Assembly: GCA_950295325.1 (NCBI GenBank)
Contig: OX485806.1
Location: 27,464,001-27,528,000 of the forward strand
Source of the DNA: Polytrichum commune
Taxonomy: Eukaryota > Streptophyta > Polytrichopsida > Polytrichales > Polytrichaceae
DNA: 64,000 nt
Reading direction: 5' to 3'
Part shown: positions 22,442 to 34,664 of the stretch, in pieces
Numbering within the stretch: the stretch's first letter is position 1
Layout of the letters: every line of letters starts with the position of its first letter
Notes under the pieces: model-generated
Databases searched by the model: none
What the model saw: the letters and a program-made list of their open reading frames with translations, nothing else
Told to the model about the DNA's origin: nothing
Program-made: the position numbers and the translations under genes

Positions 22442-22970
22442 TGCCCCCTTCCCACTTGACTTTAGCTAATAAGACTAGAAGTATTTCCTAAAAACCGGGT
22501 AAAGTTCCCTCGGTTATAGCTAGGGGAGGCATCGGGCTGTCCCAATGCACCTACAAGAACTTGCTCCGGAGATTTCTGAGTAGGTTTTAGTTAAGTAGCT
22601 TTTACGCATGTTCATGGTTTTATCCACCAAGCAATGACATGTTGGGTAGTTTTTGTCCCACCCCCAAATGCCTTACTACTCATCTATCTTACCATCGGTT
22701 TTTGTTAATGGAGCTCCTTGTGCCCTCATAGCTAAGACTAAAAAGCAACCAATCACAAGGGTGGGAGGCGATACTTTTAAAGGTCTTATATTATTGCCTC
22801 ATGTCTAGGTACCGATGGGAGGGTCGGTGCTCGAGGCTTAAAACCTCCACTTTAAACCATTGCCACGTCATTTGCCAACTAGGCTATGCACTAGATAATG
22901 TTGATGGTGTGAAGGCCGTGTTTTTAGAACCAACTTTTAGGCTTAGCTAACGTCAGGTGGGGAGGGGGCA
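22442..22970 (+). mobile_element. PIF/Harbinger-like MITE, family H7 (copy 1)
   Basis: Ends TGCCCCCTTCCCACTTGACT and the inverse of TGCCCCCTCCCCACCTGACG; TAA at 22439-22441 and 22971-22973. 529 bp. It is the uninterrupted counterpart of the inverted copy at 44056-44980, and its CTATCTTACCATCGG (about 22687-22701) is the empty site for H8. Confidence 0.85.
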
Positions 22971-23078
22971 TAACGTATGTAAGCGGCCATGACTAGAAGC
23001 TCATGCCAAACCACATGGGCCCCTCTTTGCTGAGCCATAACCCCATTATATACATCCGGGGCTATGGCTTAATCGGGA

Positions 23079-23298
23079 ATCGGGGAGAGTTTTGGGCATA
23101 ATCGATCGAGATACTAGTGTTTGCAAGTCCAACTAGTTACATGTTGACATCTGTTGGTTTTCCTTTATTAAATTGGGGTATATTTTCTGATTTTTTCCAA
23201 ACGGATCGGTAATTTTCCTACAATCTTGAACTTCAACTGGTTATTTCTCAAACTCAACCGGTTCATCTGAAACTAACTGCGGGTTCTCCCTGTTCATA
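23079..23298 (+). repeat. Dispersed repeat G, copy 3
   Basis: CGGGGAGAGTTTTGGGCATA, then AAGTCCAACTAGTTACATG, CTTGAACTTCAACTGGTTAT, TTCTCAAACTCAACCGGTTC and GTTCTCCCTGTTCAT. Its right edge abuts the next element. Confidence 0.75.
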
Positions 23299-23745
23299 GG
23301 GCTAGATTGTATATGCCCAGGGTTGGGCCTGCCCGGGGCATGCCTCCTTCATTGCCCGCTCCGCCCGACTTCGAGAAATCCGACACTCAATTAGAATGAA
23401 AAAGACCCTTTTAATTGTAAGTCACATAAACTATAACCTCAATGCTAATGAGGGTTTTGTAAAGTTTTTGACTTCCAAGTTGATTACATGCTTTTCATTT
23501 TTAAAATGAAATTCCAATCAATTGGTTATTTACTCAATGGAAGTGAACATATATATGTATGATTTTAGACCTTGAAAATGAAGTGCACTCAATATGGGTT
23601 ATATGGATAGACGGCCTTCAAGAATGCAAGGACAATTTTATTTTTGGAAGTCGGGCGGAGCGGGCAGGGAGTATGGGCTTCATCTGGGAAGTGAAGGAGG
23701 CATGCTTGAGGTGGGACCCAACCTTGGGCAGATGTGATCTAGCCC
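23299..23745. mobile_element. GC-ended inverted-repeat element (class uncertain)
   Basis: Long imperfect inverted ends: GGGCTAGATTGTATATGCCC and the inverse of GGGCTAGATCACATCTGCCC, both continuing through GCATGCCTCCTTCA and GCCCGCTCCGCCCGACTTC. 447 bp. I could not find a convincing duplication, so the superfamily (hAT-like by the GC-rich ends) is a guess. The ORF at 23559-23819 overruns the right end and is unsupported. Confidence 0.55.
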
Positions 23746-23929
23746 AAGGCATTATATGCTTACGAATTTTTAAGGGTAATATAATCTATGATTTAATTAG
23801 GTTTCATACGCTTAAATAAAATCTAACCACACTTAATTAGTTTGAATATGTATGAATACTTGTGTAAGTAGAAGGAATCTATTACAATAAACAAACTAAA
23901 AATAGCTCAATATTTCAGTTTCATTTTAG

Positions 23930-24200
23930 AACAACAAAAACTCTTTCAAATGATAAGTCACATAATTAATAAGGTCCTCAATGCTAATGAGGATTTTGTA
24001 ATATTTTTGGCTTTCAAGTTAATTACATGCATTATTGACAGTTTCACTTCAGGAATGAGATCCCAATCAATTGCTTATTTACTAGGGGGAAGTGAGCATA
24101 TATATTGGATTTTGGACTTGAAGGTGAAGTGCACTCAATATGGGTATTGTGGACTAGCGGCCTTCAAAAATGCAAGGGCAAAGTCGGGTTGGGTGGGTAG
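23930..24200 (+). repeat. Second, truncated copy of the 23.3-kb element
   Basis: About 250 bp matches 23410-23660: AAGTCACATAA, CCTCAATGCTAATGAGG, TTTTGTAA, TCCCAATCAATTG.TTATTTAC, GTGCACTCAATATGGGT and GCGGCCTTCAA.AATGCAAGG. The GC-rich ends are missing or altered. Confidence 0.65.
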
Positions 24201-24292
24201 TAATTTTGGTCGGGATCAAAAAAATTATGCATGTGGGAACTGAATCACATTCCTCGGCCCTGGCACCCCTCCCTTGAAAGTTCATAAACTTA

Positions 24293-24873
24293 GGGCGGCT
24301 TTATATTAGGGGCCATTTGGCGGCCGGGCCATTTGGAGTAGAGGCAACTTGGACTTGAAGTGGCCCTTACTTTACTCTAACTTTAGCTCTACTTTACAAA
24401 GTGGCCCGTTGAGTGGCCCTTGCAATATAAAGTCCATAGGACCACTTGTAGGGTCCAAATTGGAAATTCCGCTTTAAAGTGGGCCTTCCAAATGGCCCTA
24501 GGGACTTTATATTGTAAGGGCCACTCAACGGGCCACTTTGTCTTAAATGAATTATGCCCTTTCTTGAACTAAAGTCATAAAGTCATAAAGTCATAAATGA
24601 CTATATGACGGAAGTTGGGTGAAGTGGCCCGTAGATGCGAATTGGCTCTCCATAAACCCTCGACCCATTTTTTTGCCGGCGGGCCACTTTTTTCCCTCCA
24701 AAACGCCGCCATGTCACCTGCCACGCAAGCTTTAGGAGAAGTGGGCCGACTCTCAATATAAAGCCCTCGGGGCCATATTAGGGGCCATTTGGGCAATCTA
24801 AGCACTCTCATTGGTTGATGCCTAGGGTTTGGAAACGGCCCCTAGAAATGGCCCCTAATATAAAGCGGCCCTT
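24293..24873. mobile_element. PIF/Harbinger-like MITE, family H5
   Basis: Ends GGGCGGCTTTATATTAGGGG and the inverse of GGGCCGCTTTATATTAGGGG; TTA at 24290-24292 and 24874-24876. 581 bp. An inner inverted repeat (24401-24435 with 24502-24536) has 35-base arms with one mismatch. Near the right end ATTGG lies at 24810-24814 and a second AATATAAAG at 24755, 104 bp inboard of the terminal one. On that strand CCAATGAGAGTGCTT is identical to a segment in H1. Confidence 0.85.
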
Positions 24874-25019
24874 ATAATGGGGTCATGGCTCTGCAAGATG
24901 GAGACCATGTGATTTGGCATGAGCTCTAGCCCAAGCCAAGGAAAGCACGTTCACTTAAATGTGTGACATTTTCATGATTTTTTTAATAACATTCATTTAT
25001 TTCATTTCATTTTGTTTTT

Positions 25020-25335
25020 GTTTTTCGGGGGGTCTCTTTGCACCCCACTTCACATAGGATAATTAAACACGCAACTAGTGCGAGATGATTAGCAAATCCC
25101 AATCAAGCCGTAACCATTTGCCTAATTTTTTGGAATTTATATGAATATATGATTCATTATCAAAGTGAAGGTTCTCATACTCATTAAGTGGTCATGTAGG
25201 TCCTCCCAATTTGTTGGCTATTGCGCCTAGAGTAGTTGGCATGCTTTGAGCATGTAGGCCAATTTCTTTTGAACACATATCTTTGCGGTGTCAGTTCTTA
25301 GATCCACACCTAATCACATTCCACTCAAATAAAAG
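25020..25335 (+). repeat. Dispersed repeat E, copy 2
   Basis: CCACTTCACATAGGATAATT, GATGATTAGCAAATC, TCATACTCATTAAGTGGTCA, GTAGGTCCTCCCAATTTG and CCAATTTCTTTTGAACACAT follow the order of 2060-2515. Confidence 0.6.
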
Positions 25336-25548
25336 TGTTTGTATTGTTGTTGTGGTTGTTTAGAGCACATCTACTTTACTTATCAAAGCCTCATATTGGG
25401 GCTAGGAATTTGTGGTGTCTATGTAACCTCATCCCTTGAGAAGGAGAAAACAAAATTGATTCTTTTCAAGCACGGGAATGGTTTATTTGAGATTACTTGT
25501 CTTTGGAACCGGTATTGCAAATCTCAAGTTAGTCTAATGGGGGTTAAT

Positions 25549-25960
25549 TGAAATAAAATAAGATTGGTGTTAAAGTCCAGGAAACCAAAAGACCAATGGG
25601 ACTAGAAGTACATCAAGGTGGCACCAAACATGCTAATTTCCTATAGCAACAGAGTAAAATAGCCTCTATGAGAAAGTGACTAATACCAACATGATGAGCT
25701 AGGTGGTGGAAAAACTTGAAACTACCTAGTGCTACATTTTGAAAGATAAAGAAATTAACTTGTCTTTGTTAAAGTTGTAGAATGGACATTCCAACTCAAA
25801 CTAGGCCTGATTTTCAAGCACATTATAAGAGCAAAAGCGGCATACTCTTTTCCTTCTAGGGATTGGGATAGTTAGACACCAACCAATTTGATAGAGAGTC
25901 TACGATTTAATGCGTGTAATAAACAATGATTTCACATTGGGGTGATGAGAACGAATGAAT
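25549..25960 (+). repeat. Dispersed repeat I, copy 1
   Basis: Matches 42974-43385: TTAAAGTCCA..AA.CCAAAA, GGGACTA.AAGTA, TTATAAGAGCAAAAG.GGCAT, GATAGGGATAGT-like and CTATGATT.-like segments. Non-coding. Confidence 0.6.
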
Positions 25961-28900
25961 GGACCCTCACTGAGGGCCCGGGGGGGGGGTGGACTCTTCA
26001 TACCATGTACAATTTGATGTGAGTATAAGGGTATTATTTGTGGCATTAGCGTACCTAATATACATAAGAGAGAGGTATTCCTTTTCTCTACTGTGTACAT
26101 ATAAAAAGGCTATTGATTTTTCTGAAGTAAGGGTAGATGTATAAAGGAGGCTCTAAGGTTTGGAGAAATACCTGACAATAGATGTGTTAATTTCATCCAA
26201 TTCACAATTCCATCCAATTCATGTTTTCATCCATTGTTGTCATATGGTAATTATCCTCGATGATACCTTGTTCATTCTTGTTATGGTTTGCATTTGAGTT
26301 CTACGTTTTATCAAACAAGAGGCTCTTGCAGCGCTCATGGGCTCCCTTAACTTTTGTTTTCCCTATTAAAGTTAAGTTATCGTGTTTTTGTCTTTGTTTG
26401 ATTGATGCAATCGTTGAGTTACATGTTGTAGATGAAAGAATGTTCAATGATTTTCTAATTGGATATTGAAAATGGGTTTTATATATAATAAATATTTATT
26501 TAGTTCACATATATTTTTTGTATTTGTAGTGGAGGCATTGATCACATTAAATAAATAAATAAATATTTTTACATGAGTTGCAAAAAGTCTATACATTTGC
26601 TTGCATTTCCCAACATTGTTTGGTAGAGTTGGGTAGCATTGGGAAGTAGGGTAGCCAATCTCCATCATTGATGTGCTATATGCCACACCAAGCTCTGGAG
26701 AATCAAAGGACTCCAACCTCTATGCATATTTAGGAATGGAGTAAATCACTTTGTGAGGTCGATGTGAGTTGGCAAGGGGATAGGGTTCTTTATGTTTTAG
26801 TATCAAAAAAATGAAGAAAACAAATCTCATATCATTTACGAACTCAAAGTCATTTGGAGCTTGCAATGGCAGTGTGCTAATGATGGACTTGGGTTTTTTA
26901 TGTTTATTTTTATGATGATGACTATGTTTTGTTGCGATGGAAAATGTTGTTTTCTTGGGAGGGCAATCATCATCTTATTGCATGGAGTTGTCATATTGAA
27001 TGTTTACACATATATGAGTCAAAATGACATGTCTCCATTGATTGTATGTGCCTCAATATCTTTAGCTTTGTTGGTGTGTTTCTGGATGCAATGCACCACG
27101 TGAATAGGCATTTTGGTGCAACTATGTTCTTCCATGTGTTCACATTCTTGTGGCATTACTATACATGTGTTGTATGTTTTGACCATTAATGGGATGCCAT
27201 TTGCAGGTCAACTGAAAGTGACTACGTCAAATCTAACCTTATCCATAAATTGCATTACATACACAATTTTGGAATCTTTAAACTCAATGATTTCAAGGAA
27301 CTCGTACATGCTAACAAATACAAGAGTGTGAAGAGTAATCCGTACAAACTTGGTATATGACAATTGACACCTTAGTTTATTTTCTTTATAAGGTATTGTT
27401 ACTATTTGTGTAATATTTCTCTATATGGATTATGGATGTTGATACCATTTCATTGATGCATAGGTTTTCTTTATAGCGTGAGGTTGTGGATGCAAATGAT
27501 GATGGGGTGCAATTTTATAATAAAAATATCATTGAGGACAAGATGATGGTTGTTGGGTTGTGGGAGGTAATGGTGGCAGCAAAGGTACAAACTATTCACT
27601 CTGTTCATATGAAGGAGTTCAACAAAGTAGTCTACATTGTTGATTGTGCACATGACGAGGAGTTTCTAATTGAGGTGAGGTCATATTCTCGTTTCAAGTG
27701 TAAATCGTTGTCATTGTTGTGTCCACAATCAGTTCCGTTACAAGGGTTTAAATTCTAGGTGAATATATATTGGAGATGTTGTTCCACTTATAGGTATTGG
27801 AGGACAATTGGAGAGATTTAGATGGTTGACGATACCATCCACTATAACTTGATTGGATTGGGTATTGTTGGGTTGGAACTTGGACCACGATGGGTTTGGC
27901 ATTCTATATGCTCACGATTGCATTTTATAATTGCATAGATTCAACATAAAGTTTGAGCCCAATACTCATATTTGTGTGACAATGTTTGGAATTTGGTCTT
28001 TGTTTTGAATTTCCACAATGAGTGTACATTATTTTGTGTGACAAATTTTCTCTTGTACTTCCATCTATGCCCAAAAATGTAATTTTTTTTTCGTCCACAA
28101 TGCCTCCCTCAATTCATTTATCAAACCTATGTAAATCCTAAAATATAATTTATGGCATCCTCAATGCCTGAAATGTGCTTTGGATTATTTTTGAGGAATT
28201 GGATGTTGAACTAACAATAGTATTAATAATTATTGTCGAATCTTCATGCCGAGCTTGTGGATGTTGATGTTAGATGTAGAGCAAGGCATTCATTAGGTTA
28301 ATTACACTTTGCTTGAACTCCCCATATGTACCATTCTAAATAGAGATGTTGTTATATATGCCAAAATACCACGGGTATAGGATACTAGTGGGTGTATTTC
28401 TAAATATTTTTCATCGCTCACTCCTCACATGATAGCACTTCCCAACCCTTAACACGTAGAGGCCTTGTTATTGCTAAAGACTTCTTTCATCCGCTACAAG
28501 TCTCACATAAATGCCATGCACCCAAGTCCTTTCATCGAGCCATTAGGCAATCACAATAATCACTAGAGAAATTCACTCCATAGGATTATGGACGGGGATA
28601 AAACATATTGTAGATTTTACTAATGAAATCGATTACACAAATTACAGCTAGAAAAAACTCATTCATTAGGAATGTAAAGATCTAGAAAGTTATTCTACAA
28701 CATCTTTTTCCACGTTTAGAGATAATTTGACCATTCTTTAAGGTAATCTACATGTTCCCAAAAGAAAATGATCAAACTCATGACCAAACTCTAATGAGAC
28801 CCAAGTTCAATGATTTGGATTAATACCTACATACCCATCCAACATCGGTACATACATAACATGTGAATGCAAGAAAGCAACCCCCATCTTGTCGGTTTGG

Positions 28901-29069
28901 CTAATCGTGTTTGAAAGGGTCCAAGGAAGTCCAAGATCATCATGCAAATACCATTGGAGTGGTACTCCAATTATTTTTTGAAAGTATATCTTGTCCGAAG
29001 CCCCCCCCCCCCCCCCTCTAGTAAGGATTTGTTGCAATAGGATAAGCCAATGTCAATAACGACCGTTAA
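25961..29069. other. Unassigned stretch without a supportable gene
   Basis: About 3 kb. Plus-strand ORFs at 26861-27331 and 27486-27758 are low-complexity or lack any motif I know; the latter has a plausible segment (FNKVVYIVDCAHDEEFLIEV) but no match. A C-tract lies at 29001-29016. (ATAA)n at about 26549-26562. Confidence 0.4.
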
Positions 29070-29990
29070 TCCCGACATTGTATGGTACCTTATACACTTT
29101 GGGTACTAGTCATAAGTCTAGGTCATTTTCACTCACATGTGCTAGAACCAACACCCTATCCAAAATCAACACTCTAATAACTTGTACGATTAGTACATAG
29201 CGATGACGAGAATGTTTACCACCTTAGCTCTTAAAGGACGTGGGCTCTCAATATATGGCCATATACACAATCTATACAGGCTTCACCGAGTTAACAAATC
29301 ATATTTTCTATTATTTCATGTGTTTGAAACCTCTTATATACATGTCTTCACCCAAGGAGAAATTAAGAATATACTCATACTAGATATTGATGATCAAAAC
29401 ACTACGTATGTACAGTACCTTATTCACTTAGGATACTAGTGACATGTCTAGGTCATTTTCACTCACATGTGCTAAAACCAACACCCTAATATCTTGCACG
29501 ATTAGTACATAGCGATTATGAGAATGTTCACCATCTTAACCCATAAAGGATGTGGGCTTTCAATATATTATGGTCATATACACAATTAATACATGTTTCA
29601 CCGAGTTCATGAATCATATTTTCTATATTTTTCATGTGTTTGAAACCTTCTTATATACATGTCTTCTGTCAAGGAGAAACTAAGAATATACTCGTACTAG
29701 ACATTGGTGATCAAAACACAACATATGTACAATACCTTATATGATTTGGATACTAGTGATAGGTCTAGGTCATTTTCACTCATAGGTGCTAAAACCAACA
29801 CCCTACTATCTTGCATGATTAGTGCATAACGATTATGAGAATGCTCACCACCTTAACCGTTAAAGGACTTGGGCTCTCAATGTATGGTCATATACACCAA
29901 TTGGTACGGGCTTCACGAAGTTCATGAATCATATATTATATATATTTGTATATGTGTTTCTCTATTTTCTATTTTTATATGTGATGATAA
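29070..29990 (+). repeat. Tandem array, ~320-330-bp unit, three copies
   Basis: GGTCATTTTCACTCA recurs at 29121, 29451 and 29768. Units share GTGCTAAAACCAACACCCTA, GATTAGTACATAGCGATTAT, AAAGGA.GTGGGCT.TCAAT, TTCACCGAGTTCATGAATCA and ATATACATGTCTTC. The GTGCTAAAACCAACACC block also appears near 38710 and 56815, so the unit came from a dispersed sequence. Confidence 0.85.
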
Positions 29991-30984
29991 AAAAACATAT
30001 GTACATGCATCCAAGGGCACTATGAGCTCCGTATTTGAAATTAAATCTTCAATAACATCAAATTGTTTAACTTATTTGAATAGGGCATTTGAAGAATATG
30101 TTGGTTTCAGATAGAGTCACTTTTGATATGATTAGCTAAAAATGAAAGCATGTAGCTCAATATAAGTTTTTTGGGGTTGCTTGGAGAGGCCTAGTTTAGG
30201 CCTCTTAGATGCTTAGGGGTTAATATTTGGTTCAGTTGTTGGTTATGGGCCATCTACCAATAAATTGTATTGAGGCAAGATGAAGCAAGCCACTTTCTCA
30301 CTTGTTGGAAAGTAATTTATGATATTGTTCTCAACCCAAAGTTAGTCAATATCACTATGTCCACTATGTTGTCCCTCTTGTTCCCAATGCATGCTTCAAC
30401 TTTTTCAAAGTCTTTTTGGGTCAAACTTGCATGTTTTCAAATTTAATTTAAATTTTAGTGTATACATATCATTTTGAGGCATTCATTATGCATTCATTAT
30501 ATTTCTAGTGATATTTTGGAATGTAGGAACAAATGCATGGTTTAGCCCTTGATGTCCCTTATCAAAGTAGGAAGTTTGGAAGGGTGGATGGGGATGCAAA
30601 TGAAACCCATTTTTCTCAAATTTTTATGTGGTAATCAATGGCATATGGAACTACTTGTAAAAATAATTGAACAAAAAAAAGGAACTATTTGTTTTAGTAA
30701 TTCAAAGATCACAAATACACAAATGCAATGGGTAACTTGAGGGTAAGAGTTTTGAATCAAAACCAACAAAGTTCTATGCACCAATTTTTTTTTTCTGACT
30801 TCATAGTCTCTGAAATTTCTTTCAACTGAAAATGAACAATGTGTGTTACTTTGTGAATAGAGGTTTGACATTTATTAATGAAACTCCACGAGGTGAAAAT
30901 GCTAATAAATACATGAAAAATGTAGAAACTACTTCGATTATCTGGAGTGTCTATAAAGTATGTTGCGGTCTCTCAACATGGTCC
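29991..30984. other. No recognisable feature
   Basis: Non-coding by inspection. GAGGCCTAGTTTAGGCCTC (about 30186-30204) is a small perfect hairpin. Confidence 0.4.
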
Positions 30985-31118
30985 AATTTCACTTTACACG
31001 ACTAGTAAGCTTGGAGGTCCATCAATTGCAAATTTTGGATCTCTCATTCCCACAATACAAATGAATTTCTTGGGATTTTCATGGTCACGGCTCTTGGTCC
31101 GTGTGTAAAGCGGCCCTT
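30985..31118. mobile_element. Decayed H1-related MITE end
   Basis: TTTTCATGGTCACGGCTCTT, then GGTCCGTGTGTAAAGCGGCC, resembles the H1 right end with a TTTACAC-type terminus (GGGCCGCTTTACACACGG inverse). The left boundary is a guess at CACTTTACACGACT. Confidence 0.35.
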
Positions 31119-31386
31119 GCTTTATTGTGCAGAAATTGGGTACACATTTTTTGAAGGGAGAGTTAACTTCAGTTTTCCACAACTTGAAGCTGCTACTTCT
31201 TACACATAACAACTAACATAGTGTAAAATTTTCACGCGGATCTGCCCGATTTTATTGGATTGTTTTTGTGCGGTTTGTTGTGCATTAGTAATTCCGTACA
31301 AAAACTTCCAACCAACCGCAAAGCAAAGGGACACCTAGGCACCACTCCTAAGTTAATTGGCATTGGCTTTTTGAGAGAGAGAGACT

Positions 31387-32394
31387 CTCATCCATCCAAC
31401 ATAAAAACTTGACCCCGATAGGTTTGTTGTCATTTCATCCCAATTCAATCCGTAGTAAGCTAATCCGGGGTTTTTAGAACTAATTTCAATGTCAAATCCA
31501 CTAAACAAAGCAACTTCTAGGCTGTACATTGAACTAAATATAATGTTTAGTGTCACTTACTATTTGGATTTACACATTGCTATACCTTTTTATTATACCT
31601 CTCATCCATCCAACATAAGAACTTGACCCTGATAGGTTCATTGCCGTTTCATCCCAAATCAATCCGTAGTAAACTAATTCATGGTTTTAAAAACTAATTT
31701 CAATGTCAAATCCATTAAACAAATCAACTTCTAGGTTGCATATTGCACTAAATATAATTTTTAGTGTCACTTTCTATTTGGATTTACAGATTGCTATACC
31801 TTTTTTTATTATACCTCTCATCCATCCAACATAAAAACTTGGACCCTGATAGATTTGTTGCCGTTTCATCTCAAATCAACCTCTAGTAAACTAGTTCAGG
31901 GTCTTTCAAATTAATTTCAATGTCAAATCAACCTCACGAAGCAACTTCTTGGATGCATACTACACTAAATATGATATTTAGTGGCACTTACTATTTGGAT
32001 TTGGACATTGCTATTCCTTTTTATTATACCTCCCACTCATCCAACATTAAAACTTGATCCCTATAGGTTTGTTGCCGTTTCATTTCAAACCAATCTCTAG
32101 TAAACTATTGCAGAGTTTTTGAAACTAATTTTAATGTCAAGTCCACTAAAAAAAGAAACCTCTAGGTTGTGTACTACACTAAAGATGATGTTTAGTGTGA
32201 CTTACAATTTGGATTTACACATTGTTGTATCTTTTTACTATTGATGTAGTTTTTTACCAAGCAAAGCTGTTAATGTTCTATAATGTCCCCACTACCAAAT
32301 GCACATTTGTTGGTAAGCATATGAGATATATGTTTAGTAGACATGGCATTGCGTAATTCCAAATAGTAAGTGACACTAAATATCATATTTAGGG
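31387..32394 (+). repeat. Tandem array of family B units, each with a terminal palindrome
   Basis: Palindromes of the CACTAAATAT-N-ATATTTAGTG type lie at 31532, 31746, 31963, 32177 and 32374 (spacing 214, 217, 214, 197). Units begin CTCTCATCCATCCAACATAA and contain TAGGTTTGTTGCCGTTTCAT, ACTAATTTCAATGTCAAATC and GTCACTTACTATTTGG. The last unit differs and matches the single copy at 2630-2825. A diverged unit continues near 33268-33430. Confidence 0.85.
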
Positions 32395-33752
32395 GCTTTA
32401 TCTTGGATGAATGAGAGGCACGCTTGTATACAACAATGCCCTCTCTTTGCCTTCTTGTTTGTGTGTTCCTAGAAGTCAATTGACCTTTAACACTGAAGTC
32501 TCGAAGCAATGAATGACGGTGGGTTTAACATTAGGGTCCAAAATCAAAGAACTCCAAAATCAAGCAACCCCATTGACTGCACGAGAACTTTTGAACCCAA
32601 GAAATTTACAGTAAATCGGTTTGGATCCAAGGTATGAAAAATGAAGTGGTGTTGATGTGGCATCCATTTCTTGCCAAATATGGAGCACTCCCTACTTAAG
32701 AATGCACTCCCTCCTAGTTTGAAAAACCATTCTTCAAGTTTGGGTCCAATCTTGAGGCTGAAAGTAAAAGTCCATTGACGGTGTGTTGGATCCCAAGTTT
32801 CTTGAACCGGAGTGTATTGAAAATCCACCCATAAGATCACGTTTTATTGCACGATGAAATGCTTCCATGTTTTTTAAGAGCACAATTGAAGGCCTAATCG
32901 TTACCTTATCACGTAACACTTAGATCTTTATCTTTAGAGCAATACTACTCCAATTTTGCTTCAAGGAAGCAGTTTGTTTGAGTCCCCAAAGTTTTCTTGG
33001 AGACAAATCATCATGGAGGGAGATTCCACAACCATTTGTGTCTATAGGGGCTCAAGTTTTTTTGTGGGACGTATGAGAGGTATGCTCGTATGCGATAATT
33101 CCGCCTCTCTCCATCAAAATTCGTCCTCCAGGACTTCTAGGTCCCGACCATTGATTTAGCAAGGAAAATGTGGAGATTGAATTCAGTCTAGAACAAGACC
33201 ATCGACTTTGCCTAGCAAACCATCCCATTTAAGGGAGAGAGGGAATTATCACATCTTATGAACATAACTCTCATCCATTCAACATAAATAAAAATCGATC
33301 CCCTTTAGGTTTGTTGTTGATTTATCTCAAATAATCTCAGGCTAATTAAATTGGGGTCTTTAAAGCTAATTCTGGTGTCAAATCAACAAAAAGAAATACT
33401 TCCGGCGTGCATACTATTCAGGGCTTTCATATTGGACGCATGAGAAGTAATAGGCTTGTATACGGTAATTCCCTCTCTCCCGGTTGAAGTTCACAAGGTG
33501 CCTCCAAGGTTGGGCTTGAGTTCAACTATTCTAATAATCCAATGATGACTCCAATAATGTCAATTAAAAATCACCGCATTTCTAAACAAAGGCTAGGTGA
33601 CATGACGTCCTTAAGTCCCAAGTATGACGACATTTTTTGGAAATGAGACTTGGAACTAAGTCCTGCAAATTTTCACATAAAATAATCAAGATTCAAATTT
33701 AATGAATATAAACCACATTTTGATGTTTTTCTTGAGGTTTAAAAGCTAGGAC
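32395..33752. other. Unassigned, with diverged family B-like pieces
   Basis: ATGAGAGG.ATGCTTGTATACAACAAT-type segments at 32405, 33070 and 33440 recur (also at 48740). No gene is supported; the ORFs at 32544-32919 overlap in several frames. Confidence 0.35.
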
Positions 33753-33755
33753 TTA

Positions 33756-34285
33756 GGGCTGCTTTACACCTAGAGTCTGGGCCAATTCGTTGTGTAAGAG
33801 GCTTGAAATCCTCACTTTTGATTGGCCAAAAGGCTGAAATCGGCTCCAACCCCTTTACACCTAGAGGCGGGGCCAATTTGGTGGTATGAATTTTTGAATA
33901 AAAAATGCATGGTTTGACACGGCCCGAACTTGTTGAATTGGGTGCACCCAAAATGGAGGGCCAATTCTTGGCCTCGGGGCAAATGTTAGATTTCAATAAA
34001 AAAATTTCAAAACAATATATGATTTTTCAACGAACCATATCCATTGGATTTTAGGGAAATTTGAACGGCTCTGTACTACATTATGCTAGATCCGTTGGAT
34101 TATGCTAGATTTATTGAATCGGCCTAGCTTCTTGGCCCTAAGGCCTTTACATATGGAAAAATTGACCCCCATTAAAATCTTATCATAATGTGTAGTTGAG
34201 GCTGGCCTCCAACCCAAAAGAGGCTAAAATTTCATGCAAGTGGCCTCAAGGGGGATTGGCCCGGCCTCTAAGTGTAAAGCGGCCC
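33756..34285. mobile_element. PIF/Harbinger-like MITE, family H6
   Basis: Left end GGGCTGCTTTACACCTAGAG; right end inverse GGGCCGCTTTACACTTAGAG; TTA on the left (33753-33755), TTC on the right. 530 bp. A second TTTACACCTAGAGG at 33854 lies 91 bp inboard of the terminal one, with ATTGG at 33821-33825 between. Confidence 0.8.
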
Positions 34286-34664
34286 TTCGCCTCCATGTTG
34301 GGACTTGCTAGTATGAGTGGCACTTGGGACCCGGGACCCCATGTGAACCGGCCCTAAGATGCAACGTGGAGAGACAAAATTGGTGCCATTATAAGTAGGC
34401 TTAATATTGTAGTAAATTAGGACATGGGCCTGAAGGGCATGATCAAGAGCGACCCACCACACTAATTAAAAGTGTCTAGTTGTGGTGAACCATCAAGAAT
34501 ATGGCAAAAAGCTTAAATGTTTGGAATCGGAATTTGGTGGATCGCAACCCAAGATCTCTCCAACTTGGATTGCAATCACACGGGCCGAGTTGAATTACCA
34601 ACATGGTATGTTTTATTAGGTGTGATTCAAGTATAATTATGGCGCACTTGTGTAGGGAATTGAT

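Noticed and set aside
28807-29037. 76-codon minus-strand ORF with a segment resembling a folded protein
   Set aside because: Its start lies in a C/G homopolymer and no family was recognised; kept only as unassigned sequence.
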